Assembly (NCBI GenBank): GCA_903789495.1
Contig: CAIFEQ010000001.1
Location: forward strand, 122,559 to 186,558
Origin: an uncultured Erysipelotrichaceae bacterium
GTDB taxonomy: Bacteria > Bacillota_I > Bacilli_A > Erysipelotrichales > Erysipelotrichaceae
Length of the DNA stretch: 64,000 nt
Direction: 5' to 3'
Part shown: piece after piece, positions 26,740-35,164 of the stretch
How the letters are laid out: each line of letters starts with the position of its first letter
Numbering within the stretch: position 1 is the stretch's first letter
Translations under genes and position numbers: made by a program
The notes under the pieces: generated by a model
Databases searched by the model: none
What the model was told of the DNA's origin: nothing
What the model saw: the letters and a program-made list of their open reading frames with translations, nothing else

Positions 26740-27705
26740 TTACTTCTCCGGCGCGTTGATGGCATTGCCCGTCAGATACAGGAAGACGTCATCCAGTGTG
26801 CTGGTGCTGAGACTGATGTTCTTCAGGGTTCTTCCCCGGTTCTCTGTCCACTTGATGATGGCATCGAAGTCGACCTGATTGTCCTTCAGATACAGCTGCA
26901 GGGTGCCGCCCTGATAGGCGACCTTCTCCACGTTGGGCAGCTGACCGGCCAGCTGAATGTCTTCGTCGGTCACCTGATCCAGCTTCAGGGAGATGATGTT
27001 CTTGGAAGGGATCATGGCCTTCAGTTCCTCACTGGTGCCGATGGCCTTCAGCTCGCCCTTGTTGACGATGGCGATGTTCTGACAGAAGCGTTCCGGTTCT
27101 TCCATGTAGTGTGTGGTCAGGAAGATCGTCGTGCCCTGCCTGTTGAGGTCCATCATCGCTTCCCAGAGGATCTCCCGGTAGTTGGGATCCAAGCCGGTGG
27201 TCGGTTCATCCAGGAACAGGATCTCCGGCGTGTGCATCATGGCCCGGGCAATCTTCAGACGCTGTGCCATGCCGCCGGAATAGCTGGAGACGTAGTCATT
27301 CTGCCGCTGGGCCAGGCCGAACTTTTCCAGATACTCATCGGCCTTCTTCTTTGCCACATCCATGTCCATGCCGAAGTATCTGGCATGGAACAGCAGGTTC
27401 TCCCGGGCCGTCAGACTGCGGTCGAGGTTGTTGTGCTGGGTGACGACACCGATCTTGGCTCTGACCCTGGCCGGATCCTTCACAATGGAGAGTCCGTCAA
27501 TCGTCGCATCGCCGCCGCTGGTCTTCAGCTGGGTCGTGAGCATCGAGATGGTCGTGCTCTTGCCGGCGCCGTTCGGCCCCAGGAAGCCGAAGATTTCGCC
27601 CCGCTTCACATCAAAGGAAATCCCTTTGACGGCCTCGATGGTGGAACCATTCTTGGTGTGATATGTTTTCTTCAGATCTCTGACACTTAAGATATTTTCA
27701 TCCAT
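26740..27705 (-). CDS. ABC transporter ATP-binding protein (DrrA-like)
   Basis: This 321-residue ATPase has Walker A GPNGAGKST, the signature YSGGMAQRLK, Walker B EILFLDEPTTGLDP and the H-loop FLTTHYMEE. The C-terminal extension of about 100 residues after the ATPase core is typical of DrrA-type exporters. The ATG at 27705 follows AAGGGG. It is the first gene of a two-gene operon with an ABC-2 permease. Its promoter is overlapped by a palindromic operator, and a second one follows the transcription start, suggesting tight repression. No regulator gene lies next to it. Confidence 0.95.
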   Translation of the reverse strand: MDENILSVRDLKKTYHTKNGSTIEAVKGISFDVKRGEIFGFLGPNGAGKSTTISMLTTQLKTSGGDATIDGLSIVKDPARVRAKIGVVTQHNNLDRSLTARENLLFHARYFGMDMDVAKKKADEYLEKFGLAQRQNDYVSSYSGGMAQRLKIARAMMHTPEILFLDEPTTGLDPNYREILWEAMMDLNRQGTTIFLTTHYMEEPERFCQNIAIVNKGELKAIGTSEELKAMIPSKNIISLKLDQVTDEDIQLAGQLPNVEKVAYQGGTLQLYLKDNQVDFDAIIKWTENRGRTLKNISLSTSTLDDVFLYLTGNAINAPEK

Positions 27706-27731
27706 GTTGGTTACCCCTTTTCCATCCGGAT

Positions 27732-27748
27732 ATACCCTGGTAGGGTAT
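27732..27748. promoter_or_regulatory. Operator 1 of the ABC exporter, perfect inverted repeat
   Basis: ATACCCT-N3-AGGGTAT is a perfect 7-bp inverted repeat just downstream of the predicted transcription start of the ABC operon. A near copy overlaps the promoter spacer. Confidence 0.6.
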
Positions 27749-27764
27749 CCATCCGACAGTCAGT

Positions 27765-27793
27765 ACAATATACCCCATCAGGGTATTAGTCAA
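27765..27793 (-). promoter_or_regulatory. Promoter with embedded operator 2 of the ABC exporter
   Basis: On the minus strand TTGACT (27788-27793) and TATTGT (27765-27770) are separated by exactly 17 bp. The spacer holds the second palindrome, ATACCCT-N3-GGGGTAT (27770-27786, one mismatch), so a bound repressor would block RNA polymerase. TetR, PadR or CsoR-type repressors use sites of this size; which one is not determinable here. Confidence 0.6.
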
Positions 27794-27966
27794 CACCGAT
27801 TCTGATGATTTTCACCTTTTTTCACAGAATGACTTCGGTTCCGGTATCAGGCATCTGTTAAAAGAAGCGGCTCATCTGTTGATTTGCCACTTCAGATCTT
27901 AAAAATCGCCATGGTTCCGGAACGGTTTTCCGCCTATTCTGAGGTATCAGAACAGCGCTGAAAACC

Positions 27967-29307
27967 ATGCCGGAAAGAACCAGGAATATCGAGCTGACGG
28001 AAGGAACCACCTGGAAGGTGATTCTGGCTTTTGCCGTGCCCATCATCATCGGCAATCTCCTGCAGGAACTCTACAGCGTCGTGGACACCATGATTGTGGG
28101 CAGAACCCTGGGTTCACTAAAGCTGGGGGCGGTCGGGGCAACCGGAGCGGTGCTCTTCCTGGCTACCGGGTTCCTGAACGGCTTTACCGGCGGCTGTACG
28201 GTTCTGACCGCCAACCGCTATGGGGCGGGCGAACCGGAAGGCCTGCGCAGAAGCACGGCCGCTCAGATCGCCGGCTGCACCACGCTCACGCTGGTGCTGA
28301 CCATCGTGCTGTGGTGCCTGGCCCCGCAGCTGCTGCAGTTTCTGCAGACCACCGAGGTCATGTACCCCTATGCCCTGCAGTATGTGCGCATCATCTATGC
28401 CGGTCTGCCGGCTACCCTGCTCTATAACCTGACGGCGGCCCAGCTGCGGGCCATCGGCGACAGCCGGACCCCGCTGGTCATGCTCATCCTGTCTTCGCTG
28501 CTGAACATCGTGCTGGACTTTGTCTTCATCCTGGTCTGCGGCTGGGATGTGGCCGGAGCAGCCATAGCCACGGTACTTGCTCAGCTGGTCTCCGGACTGC
28601 TGTGTCTGGCGATCCTGGTCCGTCATTTCCCCTTCCTGCTGCCCAGGCGGAAGGATTTTCATGCTCTTCTGCCCGTCATCCGGGAAGAATTTGCCACGGG
28701 CATTCCCATGGGTCTGCAGCTGGCCGTCATCTCGATCGGCATGATGAGTGTGCAGTACTTTGTCAACGGTTTCGGGGATGCGGCTGTTTCCGCCTATACG
28801 ATCGGAAACCGCCTGCAGATGCTGCTGCAGTCCCCGCCTTCCTCCATGAACCTGGTCATGGCCTCCTTTGCCGGGCAGAATGCCGGTGCCGAGAGATATG
28901 ACCGGATCTGGAAGGGAACCCGGGAAGCCGGTCAGATCATGGTGATTTACGGCATCCTCTTCGGGGCGCTGGGCCTGGTCTTTTCCCGGTCTCTCATTAC
29001 CCTGTTTGTATCGGCTGCGGAAACCGAGACGGTGGCCATGGCTGAGCAGTACCTGCAGTGGTGCTGCCCGCTGCTCTGGACGCTCTGTCTGCTGTTTGTC
29101 TGCCGCGGCGTGCTGGAAGGTCTTTCGGATGGGGTGACACCCATGCTGGGATCCTTCCTGGAAGTGGCCATGCGGGTGCTGATTCCCCTGCTGTTCTGTG
29201 ATATGCTTGGCTATACCGCCATCGTGATGGCCAGCCCGGCCGCCTGGACAGCCAGTGCCGTGCTGATCGTGGCGGTCTACCGGAAGAGAAAAGCCGCAGG
29301 AAAATAA
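27967..29307 (+). CDS. MATE family efflux transporter
   Basis: This second MATE exporter in the window is 446 residues with twelve predicted helices. It opens NIELTEGTTWKVILAFAVPIIIGNLLQELYSVVDTMIVGR, the NorM/DinF-type signature. It differs clearly from the copy at 8149-9525 (little identity outside the family motifs), so it is not a recent duplicate. The start at 27967 has no clear Shine-Dalgarno sequence (CGCTGAAAACC), but an internal start would delete the conserved head. It is divergent from the ABC exporter. The substrate is unknown. Confidence 0.92.
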   Translation: MPERTRNIELTEGTTWKVILAFAVPIIIGNLLQELYSVVDTMIVGRTLGSLKLGAVGATGAVLFLATGFLNGFTGGCTVLTANRYGAGEPEGLRRSTAAQIAGCTTLTLVLTIVLWCLAPQLLQFLQTTEVMYPYALQYVRIIYAGLPATLLYNLTAAQLRAIGDSRTPLVMLILSSLLNIVLDFVFILVCGWDVAGAAIATVLAQLVSGLLCLAILVRHFPFLLPRRKDFHALLPVIREEFATGIPMGLQLAVISIGMMSVQYFVNGFGDAAVSAYTIGNRLQMLLQSPPSSMNLVMASFAGQNAGAERYDRIWKGTREAGQIMVIYGILFGALGLVFSRSLITLFVSAAETETVAMAEQYLQWCCPLLWTLCLLFVCRGVLEGLSDGVTPMLGSFLEVAMRVLIPLLFCDMLGYTAIVMASPAAWTASAVLIVAVYRKRKAAGK

Positions 29308-29421
29308 CAGAGCAGAAAACCAGACAGAAGAAATCATTTGTGGGAAGATGAAAATGTAGCAGTAAAATGAAGAAAAGAATTTCTTTTTCTGCTATGTTCA
29401 TCCTGTGTGAGAGGAATTTCC

Positions 29422-31065
29422 ATGAAGTTTTCGGATTACAGAAACCGGCTTCGCAGGGCAGCCGGAGCATTGCTTGTTTCTGGCCTTGCAGTATCATCTC
29501 TGACGGTTACACCGGCAAATGCCGAGACCGTAAACTACTCTCTGGAAACCGAGATGTGGGCAGATCCCTATGATCTGTACCCGGACAGTCTGACGACGAC
29601 GGTTTCTCTGCAGCTGCCTTCCGCCGATGCGCGGATCAACAGCGACGTGGTTTTTGTCGTGGATATTTCAGACTGCGTCGATGAAACGCTGACGTCTCTG
29701 CAGAACATGCTGGTTCAGCTGAAGGAAAGCCAGGACAGACAGGGTGTCACCACCCGGATCGGGGTTGTCTTTTTCCGAGGCAGTGCCTACCGCTACCTGG
29801 AACTGGAGGAACTCACGGATACGGCCTACCAGCAGATCTATGACGCCATTTCCTATTATCTGACGATTCCGGAAGGTTCCCGGAACGATGCGATCCTGGC
29901 AGACATTGCGGAACGGAATACCGGCGACGCGGTGATTGCCAAAGGATCCAATCTGGACAGCGGGCTGCAGGCGGCCCAGGCCATGCTGCAGGAAGAAACC
30001 CTGCCGGGCAACAGCCAGTATGTCATTGCCGTCTCGGATGGCATCAGCTATCTCTTTGACGACGAGGAGGGCGATACCAAAGCCATCTATTCCGGCATTC
30101 AGGGCGATACGACGGTCACTTCCATCATGGCACTGTTCTATGAATGGGAAACCCGGTATAACTTTAACGGCGAAGATTATACCTACATCGGGGGCAACTT
30201 TACGCAGGCAGACTGGGACAGTCTGTTTGAAGAGATGCAGCTCAAGGTGGCCGCCGATGCCGGAGCCTATGACGTCAGTGTCCGGGCGGCTGCCGCACTG
30301 CATGCGGATTACCGGAATATGCCGCTGAGCATCATGGATGAACAGCACTTTCCGTATCTCCTGGGCAGTGAATCTTATCTCAATTCACATGCGGTCGGTA
30401 TTGAAAAGGCTCTCGTCGAGGCCTATGACACCTGGATGGAAATGGTCAATGCCGGGTATCAGTGTTTCTTTGTCAACCCGACCTTTGAGGACGCAACCGA
30501 TACTTTCCCGTATTTCTATACCCAGATGATGAATACCGCCTCCGGGCAGACCGGTACGGTGAACTTTGAAACCATCACCGCCCAGGCCATCAATGCCGTA
30601 GCGAGTGCCAGCATTCAGGATGTCATCAATCCGGAATTCGAGCTGAATCTCGAGGATGGCGTCGTACCGTTTACGATGCTCAGAGGCAATGAAGTCCTGA
30701 CCGGAACTGCCGATGCCAGCCTGGCCAATACCTGGAATTTCGGAGAACTGACCGATGACGGCGTCTATTCATACGTCGTGACCTACGATGCCTCGACCGG
30801 CACGATTGTCTGGGGCATCAACGTTCCGGTGGTCAAGGGGCAGGAACTGACACTGACCTACCAGCAGACGCTGAAGACGGCTGGTTCGGAACTGAAGGAA
30901 TATGCGGTCAGTACCTCTGTACCCTTTACCTACACGGATTCTCTGGGCCGTACCGGCAGCGGGACCTTTACGATCCCCAATGTGCTCTATCATCCCCCGG
31001 TGGTGATTCCGGTCACGACGCCGACCCCGGCAGGCCGGCTGGTTCCCGACACATCCGTGAAGTAA
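29422..31065 (+). CDS. Secreted von Willebrand factor A domain protein
   Basis: This 547-residue secreted protein has a signal peptide ending VTPANA, then a VWA domain of about residues 65-320. The metal-site start is VVFVVDISDC, where the last Ser of the usual D-x-S-x-S is Cys. GSNLDSGLQAAQAML and YVIAVSDGISY supply later metal-site elements. The second half is beta-rich and pilin-like. It ends PAGRLVPDTSVK with no hydrophobic helix or basic tail, so it lacks a normal sortase anchor. The start at 29422 follows GAGAGGAA. It probably acts in adhesion, either released or held by another route (inference). It is monocistronic, with a terminator right after it. Confidence 0.78.
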   Translation: MKFSDYRNRLRRAAGALLVSGLAVSSLTVTPANAETVNYSLETEMWADPYDLYPDSLTTTVSLQLPSADARINSDVVFVVDISDCVDETLTSLQNMLVQLKESQDRQGVTTRIGVVFFRGSAYRYLELEELTDTAYQQIYDAISYYLTIPEGSRNDAILADIAERNTGDAVIAKGSNLDSGLQAAQAMLQEETLPGNSQYVIAVSDGISYLFDDEEGDTKAIYSGIQGDTTVTSIMALFYEWETRYNFNGEDYTYIGGNFTQADWDSLFEEMQLKVAADAGAYDVSVRAAAALHADYRNMPLSIMDEQHFPYLLGSESYLNSHAVGIEKALVEAYDTWMEMVNAGYQCFFVNPTFEDATDTFPYFYTQMMNTASGQTGTVNFETITAQAINAVASASIQDVINPEFELNLEDGVVPFTMLRGNEVLTGTADASLANTWNFGELTDDGVYSYVVTYDASTGTIVWGINVPVVKGQELTLTYQQTLKTAGSELKEYAVSTSVPFTYTDSLGRTGSGTFTIPNVLYHPPVVIPVTTPTPAGRLVPDTSVK

Positions 31066-31082
31066 AAACCAGACATAACCTG

Positions 31083-31114
31083 AAAGGATCCTGCATGCAT
31101 GGCAGGGTCCTTTT
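31083..31114. terminator. Bidirectional terminator between VWA and TetR genes
   Basis: AAAGGATCCTGC and GCAGGGTCCTTTT form a long hairpin around ATGCATG, with a T run on the right. It separates convergent genes. Confidence 0.75.
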
Positions 31115-31116
31115 CT

Positions 31117-31659
31117 TTACTTCTGGATCAGGGCAAAGTAGTACTGCACGAGGGTTTCCGGACGTTCCGGACAGCCCTTGCGGATCCACTGCGATACCAG
31201 TTCGGCAAAGGAGGTCACATAGAAAGTTTCGGCATATTCCTCCGGTACAGAAGCAGGAAACAGTTCCTGCATGCCCTCGAAGGCCCGGCCCAGCTGTTCC
31301 CGGAAATACTTCAGAAAGACATCCCCGCTTTCTCCGGAGAACAGACTGGCAATATCCGTTCTTTCCTGCAGATGGTACAGCAGATGCGTCAGTTCACTGG
31401 CCAGGGTCGGCGGCTGACCGGAGAAATCATGGGTGGCCTCGCGGTGTTCCACCGATGAGAAGACATGACTGAAGATCTCCTCACACATCTGGTTCAGGAG
31501 ATCTTCTTTGGTCTGGAAATGGGCATAGAAGGTCGTCCGGCCGACATCGGCCTCATCGATGATGTCCTGCACGGTAATCCGGCTGTAGTGCTTTCTGGCC
31601 AGCAGTCTGCTGAACGCCTGAAAGATGGCTTCTCTGGTCTTGCGCTGTCTGCGGTCCAT
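31117..31659 (-). CDS. TetR/AcrR family transcriptional regulator
   Basis: This 180-residue repressor-type regulator has the helix-turn-helix ITVQDIIDEADVGRTTFYAHFQTKEDLL in its first 60 residues and an all-helical ligand domain after it. I start at 31659 (MDRRQRKTREAIFQAF) behind ACAGGAGGAAAG; a longer in-frame start extends into the operator region and lacks a ribosome-binding site. It is divergent from the metal P-type ATPase, with several palindromes between them, so it very likely controls itself and the ATPase. A TetR, rather than ArsR, MerR or CsoR, for a metal pump is less usual. Confidence 0.9.
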   Translation of the reverse strand: MDRRQRKTREAIFQAFSRLLARKHYSRITVQDIIDEADVGRTTFYAHFQTKEDLLNQMCEEIFSHVFSSVEHREATHDFSGQPPTLASELTHLLYHLQERTDIASLFSGESGDVFLKYFREQLGRAFEGMQELFPASVPEEYAETFYVTSFAELVSQWIRKGCPERPETLVQYYFALIQK

Positions 31660-31679
31660 GTCTTTCCTCCTGTCTGCCG

Positions 31680-31796
31680 AAACAGATTTCTGTTTTTGTC
31701 CGGTATGGAATGGGAAACGGAAACTGTTTCTTGTGTTCTGCCGGAATCTGTCCATAAGATCAGGTTGCAGAACAGACTGTTCTGTTTCAAACAGAA
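31680..31796. promoter_or_regulatory. Divergent operator region, TetR gene and metal ATPase
   Basis: Three palindromes of related sequence lie between the divergent genes. They are AAACAGA-TT-TCTGTTT (31680-31695), CAGAACAG-A-CTGTTCTG (31768-31784) and TTCTGTTT-C-AAACAGAA (31780-31796), the last two overlapping. The repeated AACAG/CTGTT half-site suggests cooperative binding by the TetR protein encoded at 31117. Confidence 0.6.
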
Positions 31797-31834
31797 TGTA
31801 ACGTTATCCGGTCAGAAATACAAGGAGGAAGAAT

Positions 31835-33721
31835 ATGCAGAAACTCAGTGCGTGGCTGCGGGTAGAGGCGAATTTCCGCCTGGTCAGAATCGCTGTTTCC
31901 GGGATTGCCTTGGTGGTCAGTCTGGGGAAATGGGGTACCCTGCCTGGCGGCCTGGATATGGCCTGGATTGCCATCCTGCTCTGCGGCATTCCGATCATTG
32001 TCGGGGCGGTGAAGGCATTGATTCAGGAACACGATATTACCGCTGATGTCCTGGTCTCCTGTGCCCTGATCGGTTCCCTGCTGGCCCGGGAATTCTTTGC
32101 GGCCGGGGAAGTGGCCTTCATCATGGAGATCGGCTCTGCTCTGGAGGATTACACCTCAGCCAAGGCCAGGAAAGGCATCGAAAAGCTGATCCAGCTGATG
32201 CCGTCCATGGTCCGCGTCAGACGCGGGGATGCGGAAGAAATGATTCCGGTGGAAGAGGTCCGGGCCGGGGATACGATCCTTGTTCAGGCGGGCGAGACGA
32301 TCCCGACCGACGGGGTCATCACCTCCGGCACGGCGGTCATCGATCAGTCGGTCATGACCGGGGAATCCCTGCCGGTGGATAAAACGGTCGGGGATCCGGT
32401 CATCAGCGGCACCGTCAACAAGACCGGTGTCTTTGCCTATACCGCTTCCACAGAAGTGGCAGACAGTTCCCTGCAGAAGATGATTGATCTGGCCAGACAG
32501 GCCGATGAAAACAAGGCCCCGATTGTCACCCTGGCCGATAAATGGGCGGCCTGGCTGGTCATTGCGGCCTTTACGGCAGCCGTGCTGACCTTCTTCATCA
32601 ACTGGGCTGTCTTGGGCGATTCCTACGCTGCCTTCCTGCGGGCCGTGACCGTCCTGGTGGTGGTCTGCCCCTGTGCCTTCATCCTGGCGACCCCGACCGC
32701 GATCATGGCCGGCATCGGCAATGCCTCAAAGTACGGCATGATCATCAAGTCCGGTGAAGCCCTGCAGCGTTTCGGAACCATTGATACCGTGGCCTTTGAC
32801 AAGACCGGCACCTTAACCTATGGAAAACTGGGCATCGAAGAAGTCAGGTCCCTTTCTTCTGTCTATTCGGAAGAAGAGATCCTGCGTCTGGCAGCGGTGG
32901 CGGAAGCCCGTTCCGAGCATCCGATCGGACAGGCCATCTGTGCCGCAGCCAAGACGAAAGAACAGGCCTCTGCGTATGTCGTGACGCCCGGAAAAGGAAT
33001 CACCGCCAGTTATGCGGGAAAATCCCTGCTGATCGGCAAGGCTGCCTTTCTGCAGGAGAACCACATAACAGTCGATGAAAAACTCGCAGAACCCTATCAC
33101 AACGTCGGGGCTACCGTGGTCTTTCTGGCCGTGGACGGCACCGCAGCCGGCCTGATTGCCCTGTCGGATACCCTGCGGGAGAGCGCTGCCCCGACGATCC
33201 GGAAACTGCAGGACATGCAGGTGGAAACGGTCCTGCTGACCGGCGACAGTGCGGCGGCCGCTCAGATGATTGCGGAAAAGGTCGGCGTCTCTGCCGTCAG
33301 AAGTGAACTTCTGCCGGAAGACAAGCAGAAGATCATTCAGGAATACCAGAAGCAGGGCCATAAGGTCTGCATGATCGGCGACGGCATCAACGACGCGGTG
33401 GCGCTGCGTACCGCCGATGCGGCCATTGCGATGGGCGGCATCGGTTCCGATATCGCCATTGAATCCTCGGATGTCGTTCTGGTCCAGGATGAGATCAGCC
33501 GGGTTCCCTATCTGCTTTATCTGTCCCGGAAGGTGCTGAAGAAGATTCAGTCCAACATCATCATTTCCCTGTCCATCAATGCCCTGGCAACGATCCTGGC
33601 CGCCACAGGCGTTCTCAATGCCATTGTCGGCGCTCTGGTCCACAATGCCGGTTCGGTGTTTGTGGTCCTGAATTCGCTGTTCCTGCTTTCGGTGAAAGAT
33701 ACGGATCAGCCTTCCAAATGA
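31835..33721 (+). CDS. Heavy-metal P1B-type ATPase
   Basis: This 628-residue membrane cation pump carries the P-type motifs: TGES (about 175-178), the CPC metal site in VVVCPCAFILATP (278-280), the phosphorylated Asp in DKTGTLT (about 322), SEHPIGQ and GDGINDAVAL. There is no N-terminal metal-binding HMA domain. The last helix reads VHNAGSVFVVLNS and lacks the Asp typical of ZntA/CadA zinc-cadmium pumps and the copper-pump MSS motif, so specificity is open. The ATG at 31835 follows AAGGAGGAAG. It is divergent from TetR and probably exports a toxic metal from the cytosol. Confidence 0.92.
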   Translation: MQKLSAWLRVEANFRLVRIAVSGIALVVSLGKWGTLPGGLDMAWIAILLCGIPIIVGAVKALIQEHDITADVLVSCALIGSLLAREFFAAGEVAFIMEIGSALEDYTSAKARKGIEKLIQLMPSMVRVRRGDAEEMIPVEEVRAGDTILVQAGETIPTDGVITSGTAVIDQSVMTGESLPVDKTVGDPVISGTVNKTGVFAYTASTEVADSSLQKMIDLARQADENKAPIVTLADKWAAWLVIAAFTAAVLTFFINWAVLGDSYAAFLRAVTVLVVVCPCAFILATPTAIMAGIGNASKYGMIIKSGEALQRFGTIDTVAFDKTGTLTYGKLGIEEVRSLSSVYSEEEILRLAAVAEARSEHPIGQAICAAAKTKEQASAYVVTPGKGITASYAGKSLLIGKAAFLQENHITVDEKLAEPYHNVGATVVFLAVDGTAAGLIALSDTLRESAAPTIRKLQDMQVETVLLTGDSAAAAQMIAEKVGVSAVRSELLPEDKQKIIQEYQKQGHKVCMIGDGINDAVALRTADAAIAMGGIGSDIAIESSDVVLVQDEISRVPYLLYLSRKVLKKIQSNIIISLSINALATILAATGVLNAIVGALVHNAGSVFVVLNSLFLLSVKDTDQPSK

Positions 33722-33746
33722 ATCTCGGACTTTCTGACAGCATCTC

Positions 33747-33776
33747 AAAGGCAGGTCTGAAAAAAGGCCTGCCTTT
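33747..33776. terminator. Bidirectional terminator after the P-type ATPase
   Basis: A perfect 9-bp stem AAAGGCAGG/CCTGCCTTT with a 12-nt loop (33747-33776). It lies between the ATPase stop and the end of the convergent secreted-protein gene. Confidence 0.7.
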
Positions 33777-33809
33777 CAGCAGACCTCCTGATCAGACCGC
33801 AGCCTGATA

Positions 33810-34985
33810 TCAGAGCTTCAGACTGCTCAGCAGCCAGGCAGCGAAAGAACGGATGCCGGCCGTCAGCTGACAGAAGAGATCCTGCAGACCGGGCCCGTCA
33901 TCCTTGGTGTTGACGACCACTTTCAGTTCATTGACAGCCGACTGTGCAGGAACAGGCGTTGGCTCTGCCGTTTCTTCCGTCTCGGTATCTGAGGTATCGG
34001 CTGTGTCCTCTTCTGAGGCTGGATCTTCCGTTTCAGCAGGTTCCTCGGTTTCAGCAGGCTCTGTGGGTTCTGCCGTCTCTTCGGTTTCACTGTCTTCCGG
34101 TTCTTCGGTTTCTGTCTCCGCCGCAGCAACCTGGAAAGTCACATGTGCCTGATACCCGGCAGCCCCTGTATCCGGATAAGGCTCTGCCAGGTCATCATTC
34201 CCTGCTTCCGGCGAAGCCAGCGCTTCGAAATCATAAGTACTCCCGTCGATGCTGACAGACACTATTCCCTGCGGAACTGCGCCAATATAGAAGAGATCAC
34301 CAACGCTGTAACCAGAAGGAACGGATAAGCCGGTCAGAGTGATCTTGCCGGATGCGTTCTCCTGCCAGACACTCAGCAGTTCGGAAACAGAGGTGTAGTC
34401 TGTGATCGGCGAAAAGGTCAGCGCAATCACATGGACAGAATCATATGTTTCCTCCCCTATATCCGCAATTTCAAACAGAGAATAGAAACCTTCCAGAATA
34501 AAAGAAGAACTGCTTATGCCCGATGTATCAAGATCCGACGGCAGAAGATAATAGACGTACAGCTTCGTGTCCTGATACGATTCTTCCTCAATCACATCGG
34601 TTCCCAGTGCAGATAGAACCTCCTCCATCTTTTCGACGAGTGCAGTATCGTTCTGAACATAGGTCACCACGAAGGATGATTCCGGTTCCACGGTCTGAAT
34701 CTGTGTCGTGGTTGTGGCATCATCCGCATATAAATCGATCGGTACGCTTACCCCATAGTTATAGTCAGTAGCAAGCTGTGTGGACGGAGAAAGTCCCTCT
34801 GTCACAGAGGAGACAGCAATTGCTTCTGATGCCGTGGAAGAGGTTTCCAGCCCTGCCGGCAGCCGGGTCAGAGCCTGGCTGTTTTCAAGGGCATGAACAG
34901 GCACGCTGGTATACCCAAGGCTCGTTCCTGCTATGGCCGCAGAAATGAAACCTTTCATAAAGCAGTAATATTTATCGTATTTCAT
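33810..34985 (-). CDS. Secreted protein with acidic Glu/Thr/Pro repeat tail
   Basis: This is a 391-residue protein I do not recognise. It has an N-terminal signal-like segment (FMKGFISAAIAGTSLGYTSVPVHA), a globular region rich in Ser/Thr/Val of about residues 40-285, and then about 60 residues of acidic low-complexity repeats (units like TEEPAE and ETEEPED). It ends with a 35-residue tail, LKVVVNTKDDG..., closing in an amphipathic FAAWLLSSLKL. There is no LPxTG motif. Translation starts at 34985 or 34958; neither has a Shine-Dalgarno sequence, and the upstream region is very AT-rich. A surface-attachment or adhesion role is only a guess. Confidence 0.65.
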   Translation of the reverse strand: MKYDKYYCFMKGFISAAIAGTSLGYTSVPVHALENSQALTRLPAGLETSSTASEAIAVSSVTEGLSPSTQLATDYNYGVSVPIDLYADDATTTTQIQTVEPESSFVVTYVQNDTALVEKMEEVLSALGTDVIEEESYQDTKLYVYYLLPSDLDTSGISSSSFILEGFYSLFEIADIGEETYDSVHVIALTFSPITDYTSVSELLSVWQENASGKITLTGLSVPSGYSVGDLFYIGAVPQGIVSVSIDGSTYDFEALASPEAGNDDLAEPYPDTGAAGYQAHVTFQVAAAETETEEPEDSETEETAEPTEPAETEEPAETEDPASEEDTADTSDTETEETAEPTPVPAQSAVNELKVVVNTKDDGPGLQDLFCQLTAGIRSFAAWLLSSLKL

Positions 34986-35164
34986 AGTATTTTTTTATTT
35001 TATCTATTTTCGATAAATTTATACAGCAAAAACGTCCTACCGTTACAGTCTGATTTTCCCTGTCTTGATCTTTCGACAGTGACCAAGTTATTGTTCTGCA
35101 CTTCAGAAGACAGATAGGAGCTGTTTCGAATGGACATTTCTGATTCAGGCCAATGGGCATAGTC

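Noticed and set aside
31835-33721. Copper-type assignment of the P-type ATPase
   Set aside because: CPC alone is not diagnostic; no HMA domain or copper-specific last-helix residues are present.
33904-34152. Plus-strand Ser/Val-rich repeat protein
   Set aside because: This is the antisense of the Glu/Thr/Pro codons of the secreted protein; no start signals are present.
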